A DNA stretch of 64,000 nucleotides, from positions 12,615,406 to 12,679,405 of the forward strand of contig CM046442.1 in NCBI GenBank assembly GCA_025506515.1. Direction: 5' to 3'. A program made the position numbers and the translations under genes. The notes under the pieces were generated by a model. The model made no database searches. It was not told the origin of the DNA and was given only the letters and a program-made list of their open reading frames with translations. Numbering within the stretch: the first letter of the stretch is position 1; every line of letters starts with the position of its first letter. Source of the DNA: Flaveria trinervia (lineage: Eukaryota > Streptophyta > Magnoliopsida > Asterales > Asteraceae). Below are positions 32,219 to 44,199 of the stretch, in pieces.

Positions 32219-33097
32219 GAGTAAAATGTCATTTTCATTCTTAACGTTTTGTTTAATTTTTCATTTCAATCTAAAAATTTTTTTTTGCCATTTCAATCAC
32301 CAAACCTTACCAATATTGTCATTTTCATCTACTTCACTAACTTTGTTAAGATCTCCGTTAAATATGAGTGTATTATAGTATTTCAAACACCCTAATTATC
32401 CAACTAAGACAAATTAATCAATTAATACTCAATTAAAACTAAAAAATATATGAAGCGACTAGTGAGACCGGACGCTTCGATTTAAAAGGCTCGATTAACT
32501 CTAACTCATGTTTTTCATTTGAGATATGTTGTGGGATTTCAATTGATGTTCACGTTTTGTTTGAAAGTACATTGTTATTTGATTGATATCTATTGTCATA
32601 ACATTTTGTTTGATTGAGGTCTGTTGTTGTCATGTTCGACAAACATGACAATAGAAGACCTCAATAAAATAAAGCGTGACAGCAGCAGACCACAATCAAA
32701 CTAAAGTACACATTAGAACAAAATGTGAAGTTTAATTGAAATCTCACAGTAGAACAAAATGTGAAGTTTAATTGAAATCTCATAGTAGACCTCAATCAGA
32801 CAATATGAATTAGAGTTAGTCGAAACTTTTAAATAGAAACGTCATGTCTCACTAGTCGCTTGATACGTTATTTTGTTTTAATTGAATATTAATTGATTAA
32901 TTTGTTTTGATTAGATCATTAGAGTGTTCAAAAAAAAACTAAAATACCTTTATATTTAACAAAGATTTTAATAGAGTTAGTAGAATAAATAAAAATGACA
33001 ACATGTGGTAAACTACAGTGACTGAAATAATAAAAAAAATTATTGAATTAAAATGATAAATTAACAAATGATAGGGTGAAAATAGGATTTTACTTTA
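32219..33097. mobile_element. Foldback (end-to-end inverted repeat) element, ~880 bp
   Basis: The left half from AGTAAAATGTCATTTTC and the reverse complement of the right half from AGTAAAATCCTATTTTC align over almost the full length. Shared blocks include CAAATTAATCAATTAATA, AAGCGACTAGTGAGAC and TGATTGAGGTCT. The apex is TTGTCATGTT-CGACA-AACATGACAA (32627-32651), a perfect 10-bp stem. A tandem duplication of about 40 bp in the right arm (near 32713 and 32753) explains the uneven arms. No coding. It may derive from a MULE with long terminal inverted repeats. Confidence 0.8.
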
Positions 33098-33293
33098 AAT
33101 TTTTTATTTTTCATTATTTATTTTTCAGAAATTTTAGGTAGGAATGTGGGATGAATGATGATGCAACATTGGAGTGAGACCTCGCTGAAATGATGTGGCC
33201 ATTAATTCCTTACTGTCAATTTACACTTCATGTATATTGGATCTGGTCCACCTTTTCATTTATTAATGATATTTCTACAATTTTTTTATGTAA

Positions 33294-33320
33294 CTAGAAA
33301 TGATCTCGCGCGATGCGCGA
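33294..33320 (-). mobile_element. Helitron 3' terminus (minus strand)
   Basis: Read on the minus strand: hairpin TCGCGC-ATC-GCGCGA (33306-33320), then GATCATTT and CTAG (33294-33297) followed by T. The element body therefore extends to the right; its 5' end was not found. Confidence 0.65.
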
Positions 33321-34110
33321 ATAAATACATTATAAACTTAAATATGAAAACTCAAATATAAAAAAACATATTAATGTTTATCACTTCGACTTTAAACTCG
33401 AAGACCTCAAACAAAAGAAAGAAATAAATAATGTCAATATAACATAATATATTTAACAAACATGTCAAATTAACCCAAGTTTTTTCGTATTTTATGATGC
33501 AATTTATGTAATTAAGAATAATTTTTAATTACTAAAATAACTTGAAAATAAAATAAACCAAATATAAAAACACAAAACTTTTATAGCTAAAACACAAAAA
33601 CCAAAAAGTTCATGTAGCCAAAAATTTGCTATTAGATAGATAATTATAAATTGTTTGTATTTTCAATAATTTTAAATTTTCCCTTTACACCAAAATATAA
33701 AATTGGAATTTCTTAAGATTCGATTTTTTGTCTAGCAGTTTTGGTCGTGTATAAGGTTATTTTGAACAGAAAATGTATTATTTTAAGTTATTTTAATCAG
33801 ATTCATTTGTCAGTTTTGATAACAATATTTTAATCAACTCTATCCTATAATTAATATTTAAAATAATTTAAATACTTAAAATAATTTGAGGAAAAGAAGT
33901 AATGATAATAAATACCTCTTATTTTAGTAAACATTAAATTGATTATTAAAATTCTCTACCTATAAAATTATTGATTGGATAAAATATGATAAGTAAATGA
34001 CAAAAAGAGAAAGAAATTAACATGACCGATTGTGTGACAACACAGTAAACCATAAACTCGTCTTTGTTTTCTATAAAAGATTAAAAGCTTATTTCTATTA
34101 CAAAGAAGAG
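33321..34110. other. AT-rich non-coding stretch
   Basis: No gene or clear repeat structure seen; probably body of the minus-strand Helitron whose 3' end is at 33294. Confidence 0.4.
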
Positions 34111-34296
34111 TTAGTTTCGGTTTTCGTCCCTAAGTTTTGCAAATTGTCTCCATTTGATTACCAACGTTTATTTTGTCTTTATTATTGGCGTGATTTTTGC
34201 AAATCGTTTCTATTTTCTTCCTTTTAACTAACGGAGTTAACATTTTCAGTTAAATTTTTAAAAATACCAAAATACCCCAAGTGGTATAAAAACAAC

Positions 34297-34636
34297 TCAT
34301 CTCTCTCTGTCTCCCTCTCTCTCTCTCCCTCCCTCTCTCCTCTCTCTCCCTCTCTCTCTCCCTCCTCTCTCCCTCTCTCTCTCCCTCTCTCTCTCCCTCT
34401 CTCTCTCTCTCTCCTCTCTCTCTCTCCCTCTCTCCTCTCTCTCTCCCTCCCTCTCTCCCTCCCTCTCTCTCTCCTCTCTCTCTCCCTCTCTCTCTCCATC
34501 TCTCTCTCCCACTCTCTCTCCCACTCTCTATCTCTCTCTCTCTCCCTCTCTCTCTCTCCCTCCCTCTCTCCCTCCCTCTCTCCCTCCCTCTCTCCCTCTC
34601 TCTCCCTCTCTCTCTCTCTTCTCTCTCCCCCCTCTA
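34297..34636 (+). repeat. (CT)n / CTCTCTCCCTC microsatellite
   Basis: About 340 bp of pure pyrimidine with rare interruptions. Purine/pyrimidine mirror tracts of this kind can form triplex DNA. Long Arg/Glu open frames on the other strand are artefacts of it. Confidence 0.95.
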
Positions 34637-34642
34637 GCACCA

Positions 34643-34909
34643 CACACCACCGCCATCTCCATCACCTTCTCCCTCATCGCCGGCGTCATCGTCATCTCCG
34701 CCTTCATCGGCGGCGTCACCACCAAACTCGTTCGCACAAACCCCACCCCAAAGACACCCACAACAAAAAATAAAAAAATAAACTCACCGTCGACGAAGAA
34801 ATCGCCATATACCCACTCGACGGGTTTGCCGGCGGTGACAAATACACCGACGGTCCACCGCCACCACCACCACGACTGTCGCCGCCGCCACCGGTTTAAC
34901 AACCCATAA
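34643..34909 (+). other. Open frame with a hydrophobic helix, unidentified
   Basis: A plus-strand frame without stop. It has a possible membrane segment (ITFSLIAGVIVISAFIGGV) near 34665-34725, then a Thr/Lys-rich stretch, ending at TAA near 34907. There is no ATG in good context. It could be a second captured exon, or chance in GC-rich DNA antisense to the hydrolase tail. Confidence 0.3.
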
Positions 34910-35225
34910 TTCCTCTCCGACGTCGGCCCCGACTTCAAATTCTCATTAAACATCGCAAACACAAAGATGTTCAGATCCACATTAGGTTTCGTCGGAGTTC
35001 CCCTTTTCTCACTGATCATCTTCAACAAGTTCCCATTATACTTCTTCACGTTCTCCGGCGATGCTCCGATCTCATCTTCGTCGGCCACCCTGCCTCCGAT
35101 ATCTGCACCGACGTCTTCTTGTACCCCAATCGCCCCAAAGCGGCGTACACAGCGTCGATCTGAGCGAACAACATGTTGTCGTAGTGCAAACCGTTCGCCA
35201 GATCCCCAACTCTGGCGTTGATGTG
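34885..35225 (-). pseudogene. Glucan endo-1,3-beta-glucosidase (GH17) gene fragment
   Basis: On the minus strand, from 35225 leftwards: FAQIDAVYAALGRLGYKK, then VQISEAGWP, whose Glu is the GH17 nucleophile position, then a one-base shift. Then ENVKKYNGNLLKMISEKRGT, PNVDLNIFVFAMFNENLK and GPTSERNYGLL. These follow the order of the C-terminal third of plant GH17 hydrolases, which cut callose-type beta-1,3-glucans. About 110 of the usual 300+ residues are present. It lies inside the Pack-MULE-like element, so it is captured. Confidence 0.8.
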
Positions 35226-35532
35226 TGGTGGAGGTGTGTGTGGCGGCGGCGGTGTGTGGTGAACGTGGTGTGCGGGGGCGGTGGTGTGTGGTGGCGGTGG
35301 TGTGTGGCGGCGGTGGTGTGTGGTGTTGTGGAGAAAAAAGAAAGAAGGAGAGTGAGACCCTTAGGGGTATTTGGTCATTTTTAAATAATCTAACATAAAA
35401 TATTAACACCGTTAGTCAAAATGATTAAAATAGAAATGATTTTCAAAACTCAAGCCAATACTAAAGATAAAATAAACGTTGGTACTCAAGTGAAGACAAT
35501 TTGCAAAACTTAGGGACGAAATATCAAATTAA

Positions 35533-36881
35533 ATCTATAAAAATTTATATGATTGGTTATTAGAGATGAAATTAGCACAACAAATCTACCCTCTAGGGCA
35601 GATGCACTAATTATATTATAGTATATATTAAACCAATTGGTCGGTGGGTGCAGTCATTTTTTAAGATTTTATACAACAGCCACCAAAGTTTACTTGTTTA
35701 CAAAATAGCCCATACTTTGTATGAGATAGAGAGAGAAAGAGAAATCGATAAATCACGATGGGAGAAGGACCCCCATGACGTTTGCTTCAACGTGTTTCAT
35801 CAACTCCACCAGTCCCATGTTCGGGTCAGCTCTGTGGACTACTCCATAACGGCTCAATGGTGGGTCTTGAGTAACACCGGTGGTGGTGCTCGAATGGCCT
35901 GTGTCTGGAGTAGAAAAGTCGGATCTGGAATCGAAACTCAAAAGGCACGAGGGTCTTGAATGGGCAGCGATGTTAGTGCTCGAATCGACGTATCCTTCGT
36001 GGTTTTCTTTTGTTTTTCTTTTTGGGGTGTGTAAGAGAGCGAGAAAGAGAGAGGGAGAGAGAGGGGGTGGATGGTTGACGATAGGGCCGGAAGGGATGTG
36101 GGTTCTCTCCAGTAGGGGTGTTGAGTGATAGGTATGAAGGACTCTGACAAAAGTAGTAGAAGGTTGTAACTTGCAAGGTTAATGTATGAAATTGTAAAAT
36201 TATTGTGATGTTGGAGTTTAGTAAGTATGATGTAGATGATGTTTTTCTTTGAAACTTTCAAACTAAAATAAGTGATAGAAGAAAAAAAGTAATGAGTAAA
36301 AATGTAAAATACAAATTGTTAATATATTAATTTAAAAATTTTATATACTAATTAAAGAAAAGACAAATATAATGTTTTGATTTTTATATAGTATTTCAAG
36401 TAAATTGTGATCATTTAAATATCTTTTTCTTGATACAAGATTTATTTTCAGTTTTTTTCTTCTTAAATTATGACTTAGTAAAACAAAACTAATTAAAGAA
36501 TAACAACATTATTCTATTATACTATATATTTAAACAAAATTAGTATGGTTTATGAAATTAATTATAGCTAAGAAATTTTGAATTTGTCTTTTATCCTAAA
36601 TGTATGGTTATGGCAAGGTTTATTTATTGGTTTTACCATCTTTAAAACCTGTTATAAGAATATCTATCTCCTATCTTTACTTCTTACATTATTATTTGTT
36701 TAAATATTGTGTGTAGGTATTGCTGTTATTTGAAAATTTGAATGCAATTTTGAATTAAGGATACAATCAAGAAAGAGCAAGACTATTAATGTTTTTATCT
36801 GGTTTCCAGTAATTGTATATGATTTTTGATGGGATCCTATCATAAGTTGTGGTTGTTTAACATTTACTTTTTATGGTTTTA
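35533..36881. other. Probable Helitron body with a possible captured exon
   Basis: It ends in the Helitron 3' end at 36911. Between 35753 and 35990 the composition is richer in GC. A minus-strand frame (DPPLSRYGVVHRADPNM... VMGVLLPS stop) is open for about 62 codons, but I do not recognise it. The rest is AT-rich. The Helitron start may lie near 35610-35640 (TTATAGTATATATTAAACC) but is not proven. Confidence 0.35.
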
Positions 36882-36911
36882 CGCGGGTCAACACCCGCGG
36901 TTAAATGCTAG
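36882..36911 (+). mobile_element. Helitron 3' terminus (plus strand)
   Basis: Hairpin CGCGGGT-CAAC-ACCCGCG at 36882-36899 (7-bp stem, 4-nt loop), 8 bases, then CTAG at 36908-36911 and T. This is the clearest Helitron end in the window. Confidence 0.75.
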
Positions 36912-37216
36912 TTTATAACTAAACTGAAATATGATATATTATTTGTGAAGTACTTTTTGTAAATTATTATATTATAACCAACAAAATAATATTTTATAAC
37001 ATAACTTTGTTGATAACAATATGAAATTAAGGAGAACTGATTGGAAAGATTGAGAGGCATATTGGGAGGATTAGAATTTGTGGCCATAATGATGTTGTAC
37101 ATAAAACACGTGGCCCCCTTTTAGTTTTAAAAGGCCTAAAGAATAAAGGCCCCAAGAATAAAGGCCCCATGCATTGCGCATGAAAAGCTTGATTTGAATA
37201 CATTTACTATTTTAAG

Positions 37217-37603
37217 CATTGTTGTTGAGGCTGGATTTCGAACGTGAATCGGGGTTTTTCTGGTCCGGTCTGGTTTGATTCGTTTTGTAGTGGTCGAACC
37301 AACCGGTTCGTTCCGAACCACTGGTCGGACCGGGAAACCGGACCGGTTCGGACCGGTTTTCGTTTTTTTTATTTTAATAGGTAAAAACGAGATGTTAAAC
37401 AATAAATTAGTACGTCGGATATACAAATATAGTTAAGTTTTATATATAACTATAATATATATATATATAAATCATATATAAATTACTTATATTTAATTAC
37501 ATATATAAATATAATTAAAATATAGTTAAATCTGGTCCAACCGGTCCGACAACCAAACCAGTAAAACGTCCAGTTCGACATCCAATCGGTTCTGAAAACA
37601 TTG
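37217..37603. mobile_element. hAT-like MITE
   Basis: The left end CATTGTTGTTGAGGC and the minus-strand reading of the right end CAATGTTTTCAGAACC are imperfect inverted repeats of hAT style. Flanking 8-mers ATTTTAAG (37209-37216) and ATTCTGAG (37604-37611) differ only by two transitions, a plausible decayed 8-bp duplication. The interior is rich in CCGGTTCGGACCGG motifs at both sides with AT-rich DNA between. Confidence 0.5.
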
Positions 37604-37611
37604 ATTCTGAG

Positions 37612-39185
37612 CATTTAATTTAGCTTTGATTAAGTTTAATACACAATCTAACAACAAACTAACTTTTTATATGTAACTATGTTAGTATTTCGTGTATTAT
37701 ACAGATTAAATAAATAAATATTAATAGAAATTAATGAATTATAAAATGATATTTTAATATAAGATATAATTATCTTACGTACGAGTGATAAACGAATGAT
37801 ATCATATTTTAAACTTTTATAATTTTTTTGTTTTTTCAAAAAAAGTTGTTTCTTAAATAAATTGTTTCAAAACAAACCATTTTTAAAAAATGTCATTTTT
37901 AATAATTTATTTATTATAATTTTGAAATTTAATTACTTTTGTTTCATAAGAATTTTATTTTTAAAAGTCATTGGCTTTAAAATATATTGTATCTTTCAAA
38001 AGCTTGATAATTTTTTGAAAAAGTTTTTATTTTATAAAAATATTTATTTTTTTACGAATTACATTTATACAAAGATCTTTTTTTAAATAATATCATTTGT
38101 AATAGAAAAGAATTAAATAATATCATTTCTAGTTAATGTAATATTTATTAGGAGAGATGCGAGAAAATAAATCTTAGTAGCTATAGAACTATAACAAATG
38201 ATATACAAAAATCTTTTTTTATTAGTATTGATAAATTAGGTGGTATCCACCATGCGCGATTCGCGTGTATCGATAAGGCTCTGAATAGACTCTTAGTTGT
38301 GGCCGCTAACCATAAAATATTGTTATGCTAAAGTAATTGATGCTATTGTTGTTTATCATCACAACCTAATACTATACAATATGATAATAGAGCAAAGAAA
38401 AGAACACAAGTTCTAAAAACGTGTAGTGCTCGTGTTATAGACCGGCCTCAAAAGAGGCTTTTAGTGTGGTTGCTAACCGTAAATGATTACCATGCCAAAG
38501 CAACCGATACCATTGTTTTTTATCATCACAATCCAATATTATACTATACAACAACATCTCAATGAAATGAACGGGTACATGTCTCAAATGTACAATACAG
38601 TATCATTATCAACCTGAAATAGAAGCCTTATCACCGTAGTTGTGTTTCTTAATGACAATCGATAAAACAATTTTCCCAATAGCATAATCAGGGCAATACG
38701 CAACTCAAGTAAGTAGATCACTAAAGCATCAAATCATATGAGCATTAACTCGGTCTCAAATGAGTTAGGCTCACTAATCAAAGAAAAAACTCAAAATAGA
38801 TACACCAAATAAATATAATCCCCAAATAGAACCATGAATGAATACCAATATAAACACCTAGCTAACTGTCTCAGATGAGGAAATACCCATCATCATTGAC
38901 GTTACAAATCACGAAACAAAAAAGTCTCAAATGACGTAATCCTCATCGTCATCAAAATAACTAATCACCCAACTACAAAGTCTGACATACATCACATAAG
39001 AACATCCACTTAGAGAGATAAAGAAGAAGGGGCGACAAGAGTTGTCAAACCATTACCGTCTACACCTTCATTTGCAAGGAAACAACTACAAGCTCTACCT
39101 CAATCACAAACGAGAGGCCAAATGGTGGTTATTTCCAATGTTGTCGCTACCATCACAGTGGCCGACGACCATCGACCGTCATAAC
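37612..39185. other. Non-coding repeat-derived stretch left of element D
   Basis: AT-rich up to 38220 (related to 28855-29200). Two diverged direct copies of a ~150-bp unit start near 38281 and 38446 (shared CTAACC, TTTATCATCACAA). CTCAAATGA/CTCAGATGA words recur at 38750-38935. No gene seen. Confidence 0.4.
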
Positions 39186-41575
39186 TGTAACATCGGTCAT
39201 TTTCAAGTTATAAACCCGAACCCAAACTAAAATCGAACTTTCTTACGATATGAGTTTCTTTATTTAAATTATTTTAATGAATTATATAGATTAGACGTGT
39301 AGTTTAAACAATATCGTGAATTGATTTATTGAATTATCATTTAAACAACTTATAACTCGTTGATTTATAAATATTTTTTTTTCACAAAATTATAAAGTTA
39401 TTAATCATGTTACAACAAATAACTAAATGGAAAATACTTATTAAAACTTATAAAGTTATAAAATGAACTTTAATAACTTATAAATTTTTATTAGTAATTA
39501 TGAATTTTAAATACTGAAAATAAATAATCAAATTATAGAGTTTATAAGTTTATAAAAGTTATAAAGATTAATAAATAAATAATTTGATTGATTATTCAAA
39601 TTGGTTTTATAAAGTGTATAAAGATTTTATAAAAAAAAAGTTGTTAAAATTAAAGTCTTCATAAATTTAAATTTTAAATTATAATTATTCTTTTATTTAT
39701 TTAAACTTTTTAATTTTATATTTATTTTAAATTCCAATCATAACCCCCTTTTAAAAGACTTATAAATCACCATTAACACTATTTATAACCTTTTCATAAC
39801 CTTGAGTATAAAAGCAAGGCTTAGGCCTCACTTTTTATTTGCTCATTCTCTAAAAATCTCACTCTCATATCTTTCTTTCATCCATTGGTTATGAACAATT
39901 TGAAGAATTTTATTTTACAAGAAATTTCAAAAATTCTTAATACTAATGTAATTTTTATTGCTTTATATTATACATTTCAATCATCGTAACATCCAATTGT
40001 TCTCATGATTTTATGTTCTTACTATTATTCTTTCTTCTACCAAATCTCTTTTTATTTTAATCATTATCATTTGATCATAACAATGTAATAATCATTAACC
40101 TTATAAAAATCACTAACATTTCTAAATTAAGCAAACAACACACTAACATAAACAAAGAATCCCGTTTGAATATGGATGGCTATGCCGCCGCATTCGGTTA
40201 TTCCACAAGATTATTTTCATAAGTGATGGCTATGCTGAAGTCTTAGAATATTTTTATAACTTAAATGAAGACTAATATATCATATATTGACATAATAAAA
40301 TGTTCTAACCCGTTTCATGCTTTAACGATTTTAAAAGTGCACATAATATACAATTCTGGCAGAATATAATGTTACTTCAAACGACCATAACTTGATCACA
40401 ACAAAATAAATTTGAGTAAAATCAGACTCCAATGCTAAGTTCATTGAATTACCTTTTCAAATACAGTTTACACATCTTCAATCTCAATCGGACGACTCAA
40501 CAATAGCCTTCACAAGATAAGTGCGCATTTCAGCACCTTCTGTCTTGTGCTGCTTGGTTGACCTGTTTAAAGATCTTTTCATAAAATTGTTTCTGAATGA
40601 AAGTCATCCGAGAGACTTTGAACTAATCATGTATAAATATTTATAATTTTATGAAACCGTTTTCTATTTTAAAACTTGTTCAAATACATACCAAACATTC
40701 TGTCCAAAATCTAAAATTGATACAATAATCATTTTTCAATCTACCTTTCATTTTTTAGCATTCTTTAAACATCCTAATTTCTTGTAACGAATTCCAACCT
40801 CAAATTATTGTTCTTTTTATCATTTAGGACATCATATTTGACTTTTGACATTCAAGTTTTCTTATGTACTCTACAACCATCACTATACTTGTGAGTTTTC
40901 CATGTGAGTATTTGTATACCCTTTTTCATATTTTCACACTTTGGGGTGAAACATGTTACCTTATAACTGTTGCACTTGTAAAATGTTTGATTCTTGTAAA
41001 CTTATGGCAATTCACTTATATGTTGTGGTTAGTTGATCTTTGTAATTACCATGTATTGACGATTATATGTACAATCATTAACTATTGCTAGCCTGGAAAC
41101 GTCATAGATCTATGGGCCTGACAAGCCTGCTTGGTTAATCCAAGTACACTTAGCTAATCATATAAACTTGTAAACGTTAAGACTTGTAAAACTGTCAATG
41201 TTTGATTGTGCATTCTGTCTTACATCCCTAGTTACTTTGTTCTCTAACTTATAACATGAATTGCCATCTTTTATATACTAATGTATTGAAAACTATAGAA
41301 ATCTCACTAACATTTAAAGTTGACCCTTTACTTTTAACATATTTCAGGATTGATACTTGAAAATCTCTTCGTGCTCATATAGGATTTGGACTTAGTTAAT
41401 TGAAAGTCTTATGTTGTTGTGTATATCATGTTTGTGTTGCATTTACTTTATTTTCTTGTAATGCTCAATAAAAATAATATTTAACATTATTACAACTTAT
41501 TTAGTTCCATATCCTATGAACAATTGTTCCACATTCGTTTGCCCCGATGATTCCGTCGTCAGTCGGGGTGTGACA
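39186..41575 (+). repeat. 5' LTR of element D
   Basis: TGTAACATCGG...GGGTGTGACA, 2390 bp, AT-rich. TATAAAA at 39807-39813, conserved in the 3' LTR at 43418-43424. Sampled pairwise divergence from the 3' LTR is about 4 percent (first 300 bp) to 7 percent (around the TATA box), counted by eye. Confidence 0.9.
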
Positions 41576-41578
41576 GAT

Positions 41579-41591
41579 TGGTATCAGAGCC
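41579..41591 (+). promoter_or_regulatory. Primer binding site of element D
   Basis: TGGTATCAGAGCC, three bases after the 5' LTR; complementary to initiator tRNA-Met. Confidence 0.95.
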
Positions 41592-42802
41592 ATGGTTATA
41601 GGGAATTAGGTTATTAGGAATGGAATGACCTAGACTATAACTAAGTACCCTTACACATGAGTCCTCTCATGTATATTATATGCTTAGCTAAGATTTTATG
41701 TGCCTTATATGTTTATACTTGATTATGTGATTATATGTCTTAAGTGCTTCTTTTTATACTTTGAATCTTATCAATGTGCACATGAACCTTAATTCATATT
41801 CTAAGGCATTATGAGCCTAAATCAAATGGTTCTCAAAATAAGCTTTTAATCGTTATTCGTGGTTTTCAAGTCTTGTCAAAGTCTATGTCCTATAACTTGA
41901 AACATGTAATGCTGGAAGAGTAGGATGCCTGTATCTCGAGGTGTTCTGTCTAGGCAAGGTATTCATATAAATCCAAATCAATCGATGGATCCGTTTACTT
42001 TACCTGGGAACCCTTGGGGTGAGTGTCCGCTTATAGGTACGCATGTATTCATTAAGGTTGTAGTTGACCTAATACTTTGATAAGTCAACGTAATGTTTTG
42101 GTTTGTAAACCGAACGTTACAGTCGAAACATATTGTTATTTTGAATTGTTACATTATTGATTTGTAACCCTGAAAATTAAAACTCATTATCTCATTTTTC
42201 TTAATGACCCTTAAAAATCTTTCTAAACTCCTTCCCCTCAAAACCGCACTTATCCTAAAAACCTATTACAATGATGCTCTCATTCTAAATTGAATCCTTA
42301 ATCTTAACAAACATGATTTTGATACGACTTCAAACTAATGTAACTTTGAAATCTCAATGATATAGTAAACAAGAATCGATCATCTAGAAACCCCGTAAAA
42401 GTTATTTGCTTGAGAAGCATTTACAAATTTACATCCCATCCAAAAGTGTCTTAAAAATATTTCTTCTGTTCGTTAAGTCGAGTCTCTTATCAAACTAATA
42501 CCGGGTGTTTCTCTCATGACAAGACCATATTAATCGTCTTGAACCGTCTAAAATACAAAAATTTATTAACAAAAATTTTAAGTTAATGATCTTGCTCACT
42601 TTGTCAATAAAAAATTTGAAATTATGAATTATGAGAATCAAACAAACTTAAGCGTAGCGAAATATCATAATTAAAATTATTAAAATTAAACGCTCCCAAG
42701 AGCTCCCTTGCAAACATAAAATGAAATTTAAGTTTTCAATAACCTAGAAATTAATTTTCTCGTGATTACATTTCGGGACGAAATTTATTAAGTAGTGGAG
42801 AC
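41592..42802 (+). other. Internal region of element D, non-coding
   Basis: About 1.2 kb without a supportable ORF. Traces such as ATGCCTGTATCTCGAGGTG near 41927 and the GGGACGAAATTT end suggest a gypsy-type ancestor that lost its genes. Confidence 0.6.
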
Positions 42803-44199
42803 TGTAACATCCGTCATTTTCAAGTTATAAACCCGAACCCAAATGAAAAATCGAACTTTCTTACGCTATGAGTTTCTTTATTTAAATTATTTTAATGAAT
42901 TATATAGATTAAACGTGTAGTTTAAACAATATCATGAATTGATTTATTCAATTTATCATTTCAACAACTTATAATAACTCGTTGATTTATAAATAATTTT
43001 TTTTATAAAAATATAAAGTTTATTAATCATGTTACAACAAATAACTAAATGAAAAAGACTTATTAAAACTTATAAAGTTATAAAATGAAATTTAATAAAC
43101 TTATAAATTTTTATTAGTAATTATGAATTTTAAATACTGAAAATTATAAAGTTTTTAGGTTTTATAAAAGTTATAAAGATTAATAAATAAATAATTTGAT
43201 TGACTATTCAAATTGGTTTTATAAAGTGTATAAAGATTTTATAAAAAAAGTTATTAAAAATAAAGTCGTCATAAATTGAAATTTTTTAAATTATAATTAT
43301 TCTTTTATTTATTTAAATTATTTAATTTTATATTTATTTCAAATTCCAATCATAACCCCCTTTTAAAAGACTTATAAATCACTATTAACACCATTCATAA
43401 CCTCTTCCTAACTCAAGTATAAAAGCAAGGCTTAGGCCTCACTTTTTATTTGCGCATTCTCTAAAAATCTCACTCTCATATCTTTCTCTTATCCATTGGT
43501 TATGATCAATTTGAAGAATTTTATTTTACAAGAAATTTTAAAAATTCTTAATACTAAGGTAATCTTTTATTGCTTTTATATTATACATTTCAATCATCCT
43601 GACATCCAATTGTTCTTATGATTTTATGTTCTTACTATTCTTCTTTCTTCTATAAAATCTCTTTTTATTTTGATCATTATCATTTAATCATTAACATTTA
43701 ATAGTCACTAACCTTATAACAATCACTAACATTCTTAAATTAAGCTAACAACACACTAACATAAACAAAGAATCTCGTTTGCATATGGACGGCTATGCCG
43801 CCGCATTCGGTTATTCCACAAGATTATTTCCATAAGTGATGGCTATGCTGAAGTCTTATAATATTTTTAACTTAAATGAAGACTAATATACCACATATTG
43901 ACATAATAAAATGTTCTAACTCGTTTCATGCTTTAACAATTCTAAAAGTGCACATAAGTGCCTTATTACAATTCTGGTAGAATATAATGTTACTTCAACC
44001 GACCATAAATTGATCATAACAAAATAAATTTGAGTAAACTCAGACTCCAATGTTACATTCTTTGAATTACCTTTTGAACGACAGTTTATACGTCTTCAAA
44101 CTCAATCGGACGACTCAACAATAGCCTTCACAAGATAAGTGCGCATTTCCGCACCTTCTGTCTTGTGCTGCTTGTTTGACCTATTTAAAGATCTTTTCA
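42803..44199 (+). repeat. 3' LTR of element D, first segment
   Basis: Starts TGTAACATCCG. It is collinear with 39186 onwards until TTTCA at 44195-44199, where element C begins. Confidence 0.9.

Larger units (their letters stand above)
34111..35532. mobile_element. Pack-MULE-like element with ~170-bp terminal inverted repeats
   Basis: Left arm 34111-34282 and right arm 35361-35532 are inverted copies. Shared blocks, left versus reverse-complemented right, include TTTCGTCCCTAAGTTTTGC with AAATTGTCT, ACCAACGTTTATTTT, TTTCTATTTT and GACTAACGG/AACTAACGG. The arms enclose a CT microsatellite and a GC-rich fragment of a glycoside hydrolase gene, with no transposase. Long TIRs plus a captured gene piece is the Pack-MULE pattern. 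I could not find a clear 9-bp duplication. Confidence 0.7.

Noticed and set aside
34224..34643. Long Arg/Glu-rich minus-strand open frames
   Set aside because: They are translations of the CT microsatellite and have no independent coding signal.
37862..38086. 74-codon Phe/Ile/Lys-rich ORF
   Set aside because: AT-rich composition artefact; the same DNA recurs without the frame at 28855-29200.
38237..38262. Possible further Helitron end (CGCGATTCGCG hairpin near GGTGG)
   Set aside because: Distance to a CTAA on the minus strand is long and the terminal base context is ambiguous; not strong enough to call.
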